A program made the position numbers and the translations under genes. Positions 17,964 through 26,842 of a stretch of 64,000 nt of DNA are shown here, piece by piece. The first letter of the stretch is position 1. Each line of letters opens with the position of its first letter. Below the pieces are notes generated by a model. It was not told where the DNA came from, ran no database searches, and saw only the letters and a program-made list of their open reading frames with translations. Source of the stretch: Flavitalea sp966112615 (lineage in GTDB: Bacteria; Bacteroidota; Bacteroidia; Chitinophagales; Chitinophagaceae); contig CBHWDO010000001.1 of NCBI GenBank assembly GCA_966112615.1, positions 248,001 to 312,000 on the forward strand. The letters are read 5' to 3'.

Positions 17964-20861
17964 TTAATTATCTAAAACAATCTGTTGAACTTTTTTCACC
18001 GAACCAAACTCCAACTTAAGAAAATAATTCCCTTTCGATAATTTGGTTCCAGTAGGAATCATGGTTCTAATGTCCATCTTATAATTTCCTTTCGCCTGGT
18101 ACTTGCTAACCACTCCTCCAACTCTCTGCCCAATGGCATTCGTCAGCGTAAAGACAACATTCCCATTTGCCGGTAACTGGTATTCGACCATTGATCCTGC
18201 TTTTACAGGGTTGGGATATACCGTCAGTTTAGTATTTTCTCTCTGGTACACTACATCACTCACTGGTGTAAGAACATTCGTGATATTCCGGTTAAGGTAT
18301 ACATGGTATTCACCCGGCTGCAAGGTAATGGTCTGCGTTAACTCTGCTACATTGATCGTTTGCCCTGTGAAGTAATCATACCAGGTTCCTGTCTGCGGGA
18401 AACTTACCACTCCGGTACTGGCCACTACATCAAAGTTTCCAATCGTAACCATACTGGAAGTATCAGTGGTCAGCTTCAGCCACTTGAATCCAACATCCAT
18501 TTTCGAGGTCACATTTCCGCTGATGAATACCTTATTATAGGAAGGATGCTGGCGCAGTTTCAACATTCCTGCATAAGCATCATGCAGTCTTTTCCTGGCA
18601 AATACATTCATATAATCCCAACGGATAGGCTTGTTATCCAGTCGGCAACTATTGTTCACCGTTCCATTAGTACAATAATTAATGCTGAAATCATATCCTA
18701 CTTCACCAAACTGCCAGATCATCTTCGGACCAGGCATTCCGAACAGGAATGCTGCGGCCATCTCGTTTCTTCTTAACCCTGTAGCAAGGTCTTTCACATT
18801 ATAAGACCCACTCACTGCACCAAAATTGCTATTCTTATACTGGATCCTTTCTTCATCATGACTTTCCATATATCCAACCAGGTGCGGCTGATCCCAACCA
18901 CGTTGTGTATATAATCCTCCAGACAAATTTGAATTTGCCGGATATCCCATGGTAGCTTCATTGAAATTATAGTTCAAATTGCCCCAGAACATCATACCAT
19001 AAGCTGCAAGCTCTTTCTCTTCCGAATTATCTGCAAAATGTTCAAGGATAACATATGAACCGTTCGACTTCAATTGAACCGAATCATAATATTTTTTCCA
19101 GATAGCTACCCTGCTCGCATCATAAGCAGCCATTGCTCCTTCATTACAATTGTTTCCGTTAGCATCACAGGTCTGCTTTTGCGTAAATCCTTTGGACAGA
19201 TCAAACCTGAATCCATCGATCTTATATTCGGTAAGCCAGTGTTCAACCACCCTGCTTACAAAATAATTGGTGGCAGCACTCTCATGGTTCATATCATAGC
19301 CAACATTGTAGGCATGCTTTGCAACCGGGTTGAACCAGGGGTTGGAAGGTGCAGGCCTGCTGTTGGCCGCATCCCAGTATAGCTGCACCATCGGAGACTG
19401 GCTGAAAGAATGATTCAGCGCAATATCCATGATCACTGCAATCCCGTTCTTATGACATTCATCGATAAACTGTTTCATCGAAACATCGGTTCCGTAATAT
19501 TTATCAGGAGCGAAGTAGAAAGATGAATTGTAACCCCAGCTCAGGTTTCCTTCGAATTCATTTACCGGCATCAACTGGATAGCATTCACGCCGAGCGATT
19601 TGAAATAAGACAGCGTATCTTTCAAAGTCTTCCAGTCATGAGCTGCCACAAAATCCCTCAATAATAATTCATAGATCACCAGCCCACGCTTATCCGGACG
19701 GGAAAAATTTGGCACCTGCCAGGTGAATGCAGGTTTTGCAGTCTGGATGATCGACACGATCCCGGTTGTCTTACCGGTTGGATATGCTTTTAAATTTGGA
19801 TAAGTGGATGCTTCAATGAATTTATCATTATCCGGATCGAGCACTTTTTCTGTATACGGGTCCGGTACTCTCAAAGTTGAACTAACCAGGTATTGAAAAC
19901 CATATTCTGTTCCAGGGGTAAGCCCTTTGATACGGAGCCAGAACCTGTTCCCATCGGGGGTTTTATTCATCTGGTATTCATTTCTTTCGGTCCAGTTATT
20001 AAAATCCCCGATCACCGCAACCCTTGCTTTACCCGGTGCATACAACACCAGTGTAACAGAAGTATCACCCGGTTCATAATTGATTCCATCACGGACACCT
20101 GCAGGCAGCGCTGCTTCAGTGGCAGCAGCAGCCACAAAAAATTTGATGGTATCCCGGAGGGTTATACCATTATATATTGCATTCACGATCACTTCCTGGT
20201 TTCCAGGAGTAGTGATGCTGATTTTTTTGTTGATGATATTATTTCCTGTCACTTCTTCCACATTCACTCCATTGAAAAAAATTCGAATGGTGGAAGGATG
20301 ATTGACTACATAGGTTACATCGAGCAGGTCTCCAATATCTTTAGTGATGGTTTCCGCAACAGGGATAAATTTAGGTTCGAAAGAAGGCTGGAGGAATTTG
20401 CCTGCAAAGTCTTCTGTATAAACCGGAATATACATGTCTGAACCATCAGCATTGCGCTGAACCACGGTTCCGTTTCCATTCCTGAAAAGAATGGCAATTT
20501 TTTGGATGGTTTCGTTAGCTGCCAGGTTGAAGAAGGTCCTGATACCATTGATGGTATAGCGGTATTTATTATTTCCTAATGAAGTGGCTTTTACACTGGC
20601 ATCTGGTGCATTGAAATTGGACCATTTAATATGTTTCCAGTCGGACGCCGATGTGCTTAAGTTGGTAATAGCACCGATATGAACGTACACATCGTCGGGA
20701 TTCGAATAATTCATCAATCCCTTATTTCCCAGGGATGCATCCATCACTATGGAGACCGTACCAGTATCCTTCGGGAATGTTGGTGTGCTGGTCAGCAATT
20801 GCGCTTTGGTAAGATGGGCAGAGCATACAAAGATCACTGCCAGAAGAAGGGGTCTTAACAT
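17964..20861 (-). CDS. GH13 alpha-amylase-family enzyme with type IX secretion sorting domain
   Basis: A 965-residue secreted enzyme. The signal peptide is MLRPLLLAVIFVCSAHLTKAQ. An N-terminal beta domain follows, then a CBM48/isoamylase-N-like domain (ARVAVIGDFNNWTERNEYQM) and the GH13 barrel. Catalytic residues seen are the nucleophile Asp554 in DGFRFDLSKGF, the acid/base Glu607 in VILEHFADN and the third acid Asp669 in MESHDEERI. The C-terminal 80 residues form a type IX (Por) sorting domain (LTVYPNPVKAGSMVEYQL, then GNYFLKLEF), so the enzyme is exported and attached to the surface or released. It hydrolyses alpha-glucans, consistent with the upstream SusC, SusD and SusE-like genes. The start at 20861 is chosen; the in-frame extension to 20960 only translates a hairpin repeat. 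Confidence 0.93.
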   Translation of the reverse strand: MLRPLLLAVIFVCSAHLTKAQLLTSTPTFPKDTGTVSIVMDASLGNKGLMNYSNPDDVYVHIGAITNLSTSASDWKHIKWSNFNAPDASVKATSLGNNKYRYTINGIRTFFNLAANETIQKIAILFRNGNGTVVQRNADGSDMYIPVYTEDFAGKFLQPSFEPKFIPVAETITKDIGDLLDVTYVVNHPSTIRIFFNGVNVEEVTGNNIINKKISITTPGNQEVIVNAIYNGITLRDTIKFFVAAAATEAALPAGVRDGINYEPGDTSVTLVLYAPGKARVAVIGDFNNWTERNEYQMNKTPDGNRFWLRIKGLTPGTEYGFQYLVSSTLRVPDPYTEKVLDPDNDKFIEASTYPNLKAYPTGKTTGIVSIIQTAKPAFTWQVPNFSRPDKRGLVIYELLLRDFVAAHDWKTLKDTLSYFKSLGVNAIQLMPVNEFEGNLSWGYNSSFYFAPDKYYGTDVSMKQFIDECHKNGIAVIMDIALNHSFSQSPMVQLYWDAANSRPAPSNPWFNPVAKHAYNVGYDMNHESAATNYFVSRVVEHWLTEYKIDGFRFDLSKGFTQKQTCDANGNNCNEGAMAAYDASRVAIWKKYYDSVQLKSNGSYVILEHFADNSEEKELAAYGMMFWGNLNYNFNEATMGYPANSNLSGGLYTQRGWDQPHLVGYMESHDEERIQYKNSNFGAVSGSYNVKDLATGLRRNEMAAAFLFGMPGPKMIWQFGEVGYDFSINYCTNGTVNNSCRLDNKPIRWDYMNVFARKRLHDAYAGMLKLRQHPSYNKVFISGNVTSKMDVGFKWLKLTTDTSSMVTIGNFDVVASTGVVSFPQTGTWYDYFTGQTINVAELTQTITLQPGEYHVYLNRNITNVLTPVSDVVYQRENTKLTVYPNPVKAGSMVEYQLPANGNVVFTLTNAIGQRVGGVVSKYQAKGNYKMDIRTMIPTGTKLSKGNYFLKLEFGSVKKVQQIVLDN

Positions 20862-20906
20862 AGGTTGAGGTTTTCGACCGGAGAAAATAAGGAAAAAAGT
20901 TGAATT

Positions 20907-20988
20907 AGAGGAGGTGAGGAGGTGAGGAGATGAGGAGATGAGGAGTTTGGAGCTTCTCAACTCCTCAACTCCTCATCTCCTGGTCTCC
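20907..20988. repeat. GAGGAG-type hairpin repeat, copy A1
   Basis: One arm is built of GAGGTGAGGAG / GATGAGGAG units and the other of CTCAACTCCTCAACTCCTCATCTCC, making a long imperfect hairpin. It begins directly after the TAA of the SusE-like gene (minus strand) and ends 46 bases before the amylase ATG. The same family recurs at 44250, 57034 and 62866. It may act as an RNA stabilizer or attenuator between susE and the amylase gene. Confidence 0.8.
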
Positions 20989-22026
20989 TTAATTTTTAGT
21001 AACCGAATAAGAATAATTTCCTGGCACCGACAGATCCAGCACCACGGTGTAATTACCATCCGCAGGGATGCGAATATTATCTCCACCATATTCCAGTTTC
21101 TTATCTGCACCGGTATCACCCATGTTGATATCCCATCCGTCATTTGCACGGAACTTGATGTCTTTACCACCAATCAGGTTCAAGGTGATCCTCCATGTTT
21201 TGGAAGCTGCATCATAGGTCATATTCTGATCATTATCCCAGCTTCCGGTTGCATCACCTATCAGTCCCCAATCAGTTTTGGTAGCATTCCAGGTCATTGC
21301 TGTAGTATTTGCCTTAAGCCTGTAATACCCTGCAGATGGCACTTTCAGGTTGCCTGCACCACCATCGGTGCTCAGGGTTCCATTACCACCATCACCATAG
21401 TTGGTACCGCTCCATGCTGCTACACTGGTCAGTTTGAATTCGAGTGATCCTGCAGAGATATACACGAATCCTTCATAATCATTATTCGATTTAACTGAAG
21501 AGATCTTTGGTGCTTCTTCAGGCTTCCATCCCTGGTAATCACCGGGAACATACAGAGAAGGATAATTAATGATCACGAGGTACGGAGTAACTTTGGTAGA
21601 GATCACATTCGACATCACAGTTTCTACACCAGAACCAATATCAGCTTTTACCCTTGCTTCCAAAGTACCTTCAGTACCTGGTGCAAGTCCTTTCAAAATC
21701 GCTACAGTATTGAGTTCTGAAGTGGTGAACTTCTTCACCAGCCCATTGATGTTGTATTCAGTAGCATCGGCAAATTCATTTCCTGCCTTATCGATCTGGA
21801 GAATGTATTTTACCCCGGCCTGGTATCCAAAATCAGACGCCTGCCAGCTAAATGACTGAACCGTATCAGCAGCATTCGCGCTGTTCAGCACCAGCGATGC
21901 AGCTGATGCACTGATGGTTGGTTCAGTACCCGGCTTGAGTACTGCTTTGATCTCATCTTTCTCGCAAGACCAGAGCATCACCGAAGTGATTGCCATCAGC
22001 ATTATTTGGAAGAATATCTTTTTCAT
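20989..22026 (-). CDS. SusE-like starch-binding outer membrane lipoprotein
   Basis: A 345-residue lipoprotein. The signal is MKKIFFQIMLMAITSVMLWSC and the lipid Cys is followed by EKDEIKA, an acidic export-type signal. The N-terminal SusE domain (about 30-150: SASAASLVLNSANAADTVQSF) is followed by starch-binding modules (VPGDYQGWKPEEAPKISS; WGLIGDATGSWDNDQNMTYD). SusE/SusF-type proteins hold starch at the cell surface. The ATG at 22026 starts the signal peptide; an upstream start at 22047 adds seven residues. It sits between susD and the amylase gene, 31 bases after susD. The stop TAA is immediately followed by a GAGGAG-type hairpin. Confidence 0.85.
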   Translation of the reverse strand: MKKIFFQIMLMAITSVMLWSCEKDEIKAVLKPGTEPTISASAASLVLNSANAADTVQSFSWQASDFGYQAGVKYILQIDKAGNEFADATEYNINGLVKKFTTSELNTVAILKGLAPGTEGTLEARVKADIGSGVETVMSNVISTKVTPYLVIINYPSLYVPGDYQGWKPEEAPKISSVKSNNDYEGFVYISAGSLEFKLTSVAAWSGTNYGDGGNGTLSTDGGAGNLKVPSAGYYRLKANTTAMTWNATKTDWGLIGDATGSWDNDQNMTYDAASKTWRITLNLIGGKDIKFRANDGWDINMGDTGADKKLEYGGDNIRIPADGNYTVVLDLSVPGNYSYSVTKN

Positions 22027-22057
22027 ATCTGAAATTTTTCGAAGCAATAATTAGGGT

Positions 22058-23647
22058 TTAATAACCTGGATTCTGTGTCAGGTTAGGGTTTGCAGAAATA
22101 TCCGCAGCAGGGATCGGGAACAATACCCTTGTATCTTCCACTGCACGTCCATTCAATACTCCTCCTTTCCATGGCCACAGGTAATTTGAACCGGTATACT
22201 TTCCAAAGCGGATCAGGTCAGTTCTGCGCTGCATTTCCCAGTGCAACTCCCTGGCTCTTTCATCAAGCAGGAACTCCAGTGTAAGCTGACCCTGTACAAT
22301 GTTTCCATTGGTATTACCATAAGCTCTTTCACGGAGATCATTTACATATTCTACTGCCTGTGCAAGTGTTCCGCCATTTCCACCACGAACTACTGCTTCG
22401 GCATAGATCAGGTAAGCATCTGCCAGCCTGAACATTGGGAAATCTGTATCAGGATGGTTTCCTTCCTGGTCAGATCCTGCAGCACCGGTTGAAGTAACAT
22501 TCTTATACTTGGTCACAGCATATCCATCAGTGAAGGTTGCCATATCACTGATCTCAAGATTCTGTCCGCTGGTATGGAACTGTCCTCTCTTATCAGCATT
22601 TGCATTCGCATCAGGGAAAAGATTCACGATATTTTTGGTAGTTCTTAAACCACCCCATCCACCATTGATACCAAATTCAGATGGGTTCATATTTCCACCT
22701 ACTGCAGCATGCACCAGGTAAGTCATACCACCCCAGGTCCTTGTTTTCATTCCATCAAACACAACAGGGAAGATGATCTCGGGTGATTTATTATTATCAG
22801 CCTTGAAAAGATTCGCATAAACGGGATCCAGGCTGTATCCGCTATTGATCACTTTTGATGAATAGGTGATGGCTTCAGTATATTTCTCCTGTCCAATATA
22901 CACTTCGGCATTCAGGTAAAGTTTTGCAAGCAACATCCAGGCTGCGGCCTTATCTGCACGACCATACTCATTTGATTTTGGTTCTGCCAGTTCCGGCTCG
23001 ATTGCGAGCAATTCCTTCTCAACATAATCAAACACCTGTGCTCTTGAACGCTGCTGGGGGAAGAATGATCCCACTTTATTTGAATCAGTCACAAATGGAA
23101 TATTTCCGAACATATCCATTGCATGATAATAACTCAACGCCCTCATAAACCTTGCTTCCGCACGGAATTTCTTTGCATCTTCAAGATTAGCACCGGAGAT
23201 ACCGCGTGAGTTCAGTTTATCATCACTCAATTCGCGAATGAATTCATTCGATAAAGAAATCTGGTAATAGAACCTGTTGTACATCGCAGCAATGAATTCA
23301 TTGGTTGGAGTCCAGGTCATCTTATGCAAATCCTGGATCGTACCATCATTCCATGCGATCACAGCCTCATCGGTAGTGAGTTCCTGCAATTGAAAGTACT
23401 GGCGCAGGTAAGTTGAAAATCCTTCATCAATACCACTGATATCAGGACGGCCGGCAGGTCCCTGCTGACCACTCACTGCAAGACCTGCATATACCTTTGC
23501 AAGGATCTGTTTGTAATTGGCAAAATCATTATACACTGATGCGGAAGTCACATCATAAAATGGCATGCGGTCCAGATCTTTGGTACAGGCAACCGCAGAT
23601 ACTGCCATCACCGCTACCACAGCCATTTTTAAAATATTGTTTCTCAT
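22058..23647 (-). CDS. susD: SusD/RagB-family starch-binding lipoprotein (locus 1)
   Basis: A 529-residue outer-membrane lipoprotein. The signal is MRNNILKMAVVAVMAVSAVAC then TKDLDRMPF. SusD hallmarks are FRAEARFMRALSYYHAMDMF, AAWMLLAKLYLNAEVYIGQ and the C-terminal LDERARELHWEMQRRTDLIR followed by FPIPAADISANPNLTQNPGY. It should cap the SusC channel encoded 18 bases upstream and bind maltooligosaccharides; the starch assignment rests on the SusE-like and GH13 genes in the same operon. The gene symbol reflects family and context rather than a demonstrated orthology. Confidence 0.93.
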   Translation of the reverse strand: MRNNILKMAVVAVMAVSAVACTKDLDRMPFYDVTSASVYNDFANYKQILAKVYAGLAVSGQQGPAGRPDISGIDEGFSTYLRQYFQLQELTTDEAVIAWNDGTIQDLHKMTWTPTNEFIAAMYNRFYYQISLSNEFIRELSDDKLNSRGISGANLEDAKKFRAEARFMRALSYYHAMDMFGNIPFVTDSNKVGSFFPQQRSRAQVFDYVEKELLAIEPELAEPKSNEYGRADKAAAWMLLAKLYLNAEVYIGQEKYTEAITYSSKVINSGYSLDPVYANLFKADNNKSPEIIFPVVFDGMKTRTWGGMTYLVHAAVGGNMNPSEFGINGGWGGLRTTKNIVNLFPDANANADKRGQFHTSGQNLEISDMATFTDGYAVTKYKNVTSTGAAGSDQEGNHPDTDFPMFRLADAYLIYAEAVVRGGNGGTLAQAVEYVNDLRERAYGNTNGNIVQGQLTLEFLLDERARELHWEMQRRTDLIRFGKYTGSNYLWPWKGGVLNGRAVEDTRVLFPIPAADISANPNLTQNPGY

Positions 23648-23665
23648 ATCTATAATTATCTATGA

Positions 23666-26620
23666 TTAAAAATCAAGGTTTACTCCAAGAGAATACACAC
23701 GTGGTCTTGGATAGAAATTGTTATCAATACCACCTGAGATCTCAGGATCAAGTCCGGAGTACTTGGTGATCACAAAAGCATTGTTCACAGTTGCAGTCAC
23801 ACGTACACCTACTGCATCATTCCAAACTCTTCCGAAATTGTATCCTACGTTGATATTATCCATACGCAGGAAGGAAGCGTTCTCGATATAATAATCAGAG
23901 AATAACTGGAAGTTGTTGAATCTTGAATCCAGTACACTTCTCGACATATTGGTCAGGTAGTTAGGGAATGAGAATGCCTTATATGCACCATTGTTTGATG
24001 CGAAGTTGTTATACACATAGTTCTGAAGATTCGCACGCATAGTGAATGATCCAAAGAACTTCTTGTAAGTGAACTGAGAGCTGAAGCCCAGGAATACACG
24101 TGCTTCAGGAGATTTGTAGCGATACTTGTCTTTATCAGTTACCACTCCATCACCATTCAGGTCAGCATACAAACCTTCAACCGGCTGGCCTTTCACATCA
24201 TACACCTGCTTGTATACATAGAATGCAGATGGATTGTATCCTACAGAATGGATCTGGATATTATTACCCACACCACCTGCGATACCACCAACTTCATAAC
24301 CATTGAAACTATTATCAGCAACCTTGCTCAGGTTAGTGATCTCACTTTGGTTATAAGTGATGTTGAAGTTTGCATCCCAACGGAAATCTTTTTTCTGGAT
24401 CGGAGTACCGCCCAGTACAAATTCAATACCCTTGTTCTCGATATTTCCTACGTTGGTCAGCAACCTGTTGGTCAGGTTTGAACCTGCAGGAACCGCGATC
24501 ACTGCAAGAAGATCTTTTGTTTTCTTCTGGTAAACATCGATGCTACCGGTCAGGCGGTTATTGAAGAAACCGAAATCAAGACCTGCATTGAGGGTTTGTG
24601 TTTCTTCCCACTTGATGTTTGCATCATATCCTTCCGGACGAAGTGTATTGAAGTATTCAGCACCGAACTGGTACAATGCAGTCTGGTCGGAATAAGTATA
24701 TCTTGGAAGATATGGATAATCTCCGCTGTTGATATCCTGCTGACCAGTTACACCATAACCCAGGCGCAGTTTCAGATCACTCACTACATGCGAGTTCTTC
24801 AAGAAACTTTCATTATTCAGTCTCCATGCCAATGCCACTGATGGGAAAAGACCCCAGCGTGTATCAGGTGAGAACCTTGAAGATCCGTCGCGACGCAGTG
24901 TACCTGTCAACAACAAACGATCATCGTAATTATAATTTGCTCTTCCGAAGAAAGAGATCAATGTATTCTGTGTTTTGAAAGGAATACCTGCAGGCAGTGT
25001 TCCGATTCCCTGTACAACAGGGAATGCAGGTGCATCGGTGATCCAGTCCTGGTAAGTATAACCAGCTGTCGCATCTACACGGCTCTTCAATGCTTTTAGA
25101 TCTTTAGCATAATTCAGGTAAAATTCGAACAGCTTGTTTGTTTTGGTCTGTTCGTACTGGCTTCTTTCACCCTGGATAAAGAATGCACTTGCCAGTGTTT
25201 TAGGCCTGATCACTGTTCCTTCTCCTTTTGAATAATCATAACCAACATTCACATTGGCCCTGAGTTCAGGAAGGAAATGGAATTTATAATCAACCTGGAT
25301 ATTACCGATGCTTCTGAATGCATCACTTTTATCATTGCGCTGCTCAAGCATGCTGAGCGGGTTCCTGGTAGCAAGGGTGTTTGGATTTCCTGTCTGGGGA
25401 TCCAGCCACTCCCAATATCCACCGAGTTCTGTATTTGATTTGTCGTAAACAGGTTTGGTAGGATCCATGGCCACTGCCGCTCCGATCGCTCCCTGGTCAG
25501 CAAAGCGACTCTTATTCTGTGAAGCTTTCAGGTTAAGATCCACACTCAGGTGGTTGTCTAAAAACTTAGGGCTGAGGTTCAAAGATCCTGAGATACGATC
25601 AAGCTTTGAAGTTTTCAGGATACCATTCTGTGAAAGATATCCAACGGATGCACGGAAAGGAAGTTTTCCCACTGCACCGCTCAGGCTTACTGTGTTATCA
25701 GAAGAGAATGCAGTCTGGAAGATCTGGTCCTGCCAGTTTGTATTGAAACCACCCAGCAGGTCTTTCTGAGCCTGTGTTCCGGTAGCATTGACAACATTGC
25801 GGAATTCATCCGCAGTCAATACATCCATCGAACCAGTTCTTTCAGAGATCGACTGGATACTGTTTACAGAAACTTTCAACGGACCGCGTGATCCTTTCTT
25901 GGTAGTGATGATGATCACACCATTGGCAGCCCTGGATCCGTAGATCGCAGCTGCAGATGCATCTTTCAGAATGTTGAAACTTTCAATATCATTTGGGTTG
26001 ATAAAGGCAAGAGGGTTTGCAGCTCCGGAAATACCTCCGTTATCCACAGGCACTCCATCGATCACGATCAGCGGATCGTTACTTGCATTCAGGGAAGATC
26101 CTCCGCGAATACGGATACGGCTTCCTGCACCTGGTGCACCACCGTTTGAAGTGATCTGCACACCCGCAACTTTACCAGCGATGAGCTGTTCAGGAGTTGT
26201 GATCGGACCCTTGTTGAATTCCTTTGCACCGATCGCAGTCACCGAACCGGTAAGGTCCTTCTTGCGGGCAGTACCATATCCTACCACCACTACTTCATTC
26301 ATGGCTGCAGAAGCTCCGGTTTGCAAAACAATACTGAGGTTGGATGAATTGGTGATATCCGCTTCGTGGGTCTGGAATCCTACGGATGAAAATACCAGGG
26401 TTGTCGCTCCTGCAGGAACGGACAATTTAAATGCACCTGCTGCATCAGTAGAAGTACCACTGCTGGTTCCTTTTACCGTAACTGAAACACCTTGTATTCC
26501 CTGGGAATTGTTGTCGGTAACCCGACCTGAAATTACTTTATCCTGCGCAACGGAAGCCAGCCAAGAGAGAGAGAAGAATAGGGGCATGGCAAACGAAAGC
26601 AAGAATCGTTTTACTCTCAT
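23666..26620 (-). CDS. susC: SusC/RagA-family TonB-linked transporter (locus 1, starch type)
   Basis: A 984-residue transporter. The signal peptide is MRVKRFLLSFAMPLFFSLSW, followed by a carboxypeptidase-regulatory-like domain (KVISGRVTDNNSQGIQGVSV), the SusC box MNEVVVVGYGTARKKDLTGS, the plug motif ASAAAIYGSRAANGVIIITT and a barrel ending in RVYSLGVNLDF. It is the first gene of a five-gene run on the minus strand (susC, susD, susE-like, amylase, NUDIX regulator) with short gaps. Two perfect GTGTA-N5-TACAC inverted repeats lie 31-68 bases upstream of the ATG. Import of starch oligosaccharides is inferred from the operon content. Confidence 0.95.
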   Translation of the reverse strand: MRVKRFLLSFAMPLFFSLSWLASVAQDKVISGRVTDNNSQGIQGVSVTVKGTSSGTSTDAAGAFKLSVPAGATTLVFSSVGFQTHEADITNSSNLSIVLQTGASAAMNEVVVVGYGTARKKDLTGSVTAIGAKEFNKGPITTPEQLIAGKVAGVQITSNGGAPGAGSRIRIRGGSSLNASNDPLIVIDGVPVDNGGISGAANPLAFINPNDIESFNILKDASAAAIYGSRAANGVIIITTKKGSRGPLKVSVNSIQSISERTGSMDVLTADEFRNVVNATGTQAQKDLLGGFNTNWQDQIFQTAFSSDNTVSLSGAVGKLPFRASVGYLSQNGILKTSKLDRISGSLNLSPKFLDNHLSVDLNLKASQNKSRFADQGAIGAAVAMDPTKPVYDKSNTELGGYWEWLDPQTGNPNTLATRNPLSMLEQRNDKSDAFRSIGNIQVDYKFHFLPELRANVNVGYDYSKGEGTVIRPKTLASAFFIQGERSQYEQTKTNKLFEFYLNYAKDLKALKSRVDATAGYTYQDWITDAPAFPVVQGIGTLPAGIPFKTQNTLISFFGRANYNYDDRLLLTGTLRRDGSSRFSPDTRWGLFPSVALAWRLNNESFLKNSHVVSDLKLRLGYGVTGQQDINSGDYPYLPRYTYSDQTALYQFGAEYFNTLRPEGYDANIKWEETQTLNAGLDFGFFNNRLTGSIDVYQKKTKDLLAVIAVPAGSNLTNRLLTNVGNIENKGIEFVLGGTPIQKKDFRWDANFNITYNQSEITNLSKVADNSFNGYEVGGIAGGVGNNIQIHSVGYNPSAFYVYKQVYDVKGQPVEGLYADLNGDGVVTDKDKYRYKSPEARVFLGFSSQFTYKKFFGSFTMRANLQNYVYNNFASNNGAYKAFSFPNYLTNMSRSVLDSRFNNFQLFSDYYIENASFLRMDNINVGYNFGRVWNDAVGVRVTATVNNAFVITKYSGLDPEISGGIDNNFYPRPRVYSLGVNLDF

Positions 26621-26650
26621 AACCTGTTTTTTAATATAACAAAAATCGAA

Positions 26651-26688
26651 GTGTATTTGCTACACATTTCATAGTGTAACAAGTACAC
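26651..26688. promoter_or_regulatory. Tandem operator sites upstream of susC (locus 1)
   Basis: Two perfect inverted repeats: GTGTATTTGCTACAC (26651-26665) and GTGTAACAAGTACAC (26674-26688), each GTGTA-N5-TACAC, with centres 23 bases apart (about two helical turns). A third copy with one mismatch is upstream of the second SusC gene. Repeated sites of this kind suggest cooperative binding of a dimeric regulator; the NUDIX-winged-helix protein at 17190-17915 is the candidate. Confidence 0.7.
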
Positions 26689-26842
26689 AATGTAGAGTGA
26701 AAATTTTCATCCCAAAAATTTTTTTTAAAAAAATTCTAAAATAGGATGAGCGGCATTTGCAATGATTTGAAAATCAACAGCAGTATTTGATATGAATTTT
26801 TTCTTGGCGGATGTTTAGCTTTACGTTTTTAACAATCATCCC

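Noticed and set aside
19893..20441. A 182-codon plus-strand ORF opposite the amylase gene
   Set aside because: Antisense to the amylase N-terminal domains, with no domain, start signal or partner.
20862..20960. Upstream in-frame extension of the amylase
   Set aside because: Consists of translated hairpin repeat; the signal peptide begins at the ATG at 20861.
25971..26639. A 222-codon plus-strand ORF opposite susC (locus 1)
   Set aside because: Antisense shadow of the SusC plug region; the composition follows the reverse complement of conserved SusC motifs.
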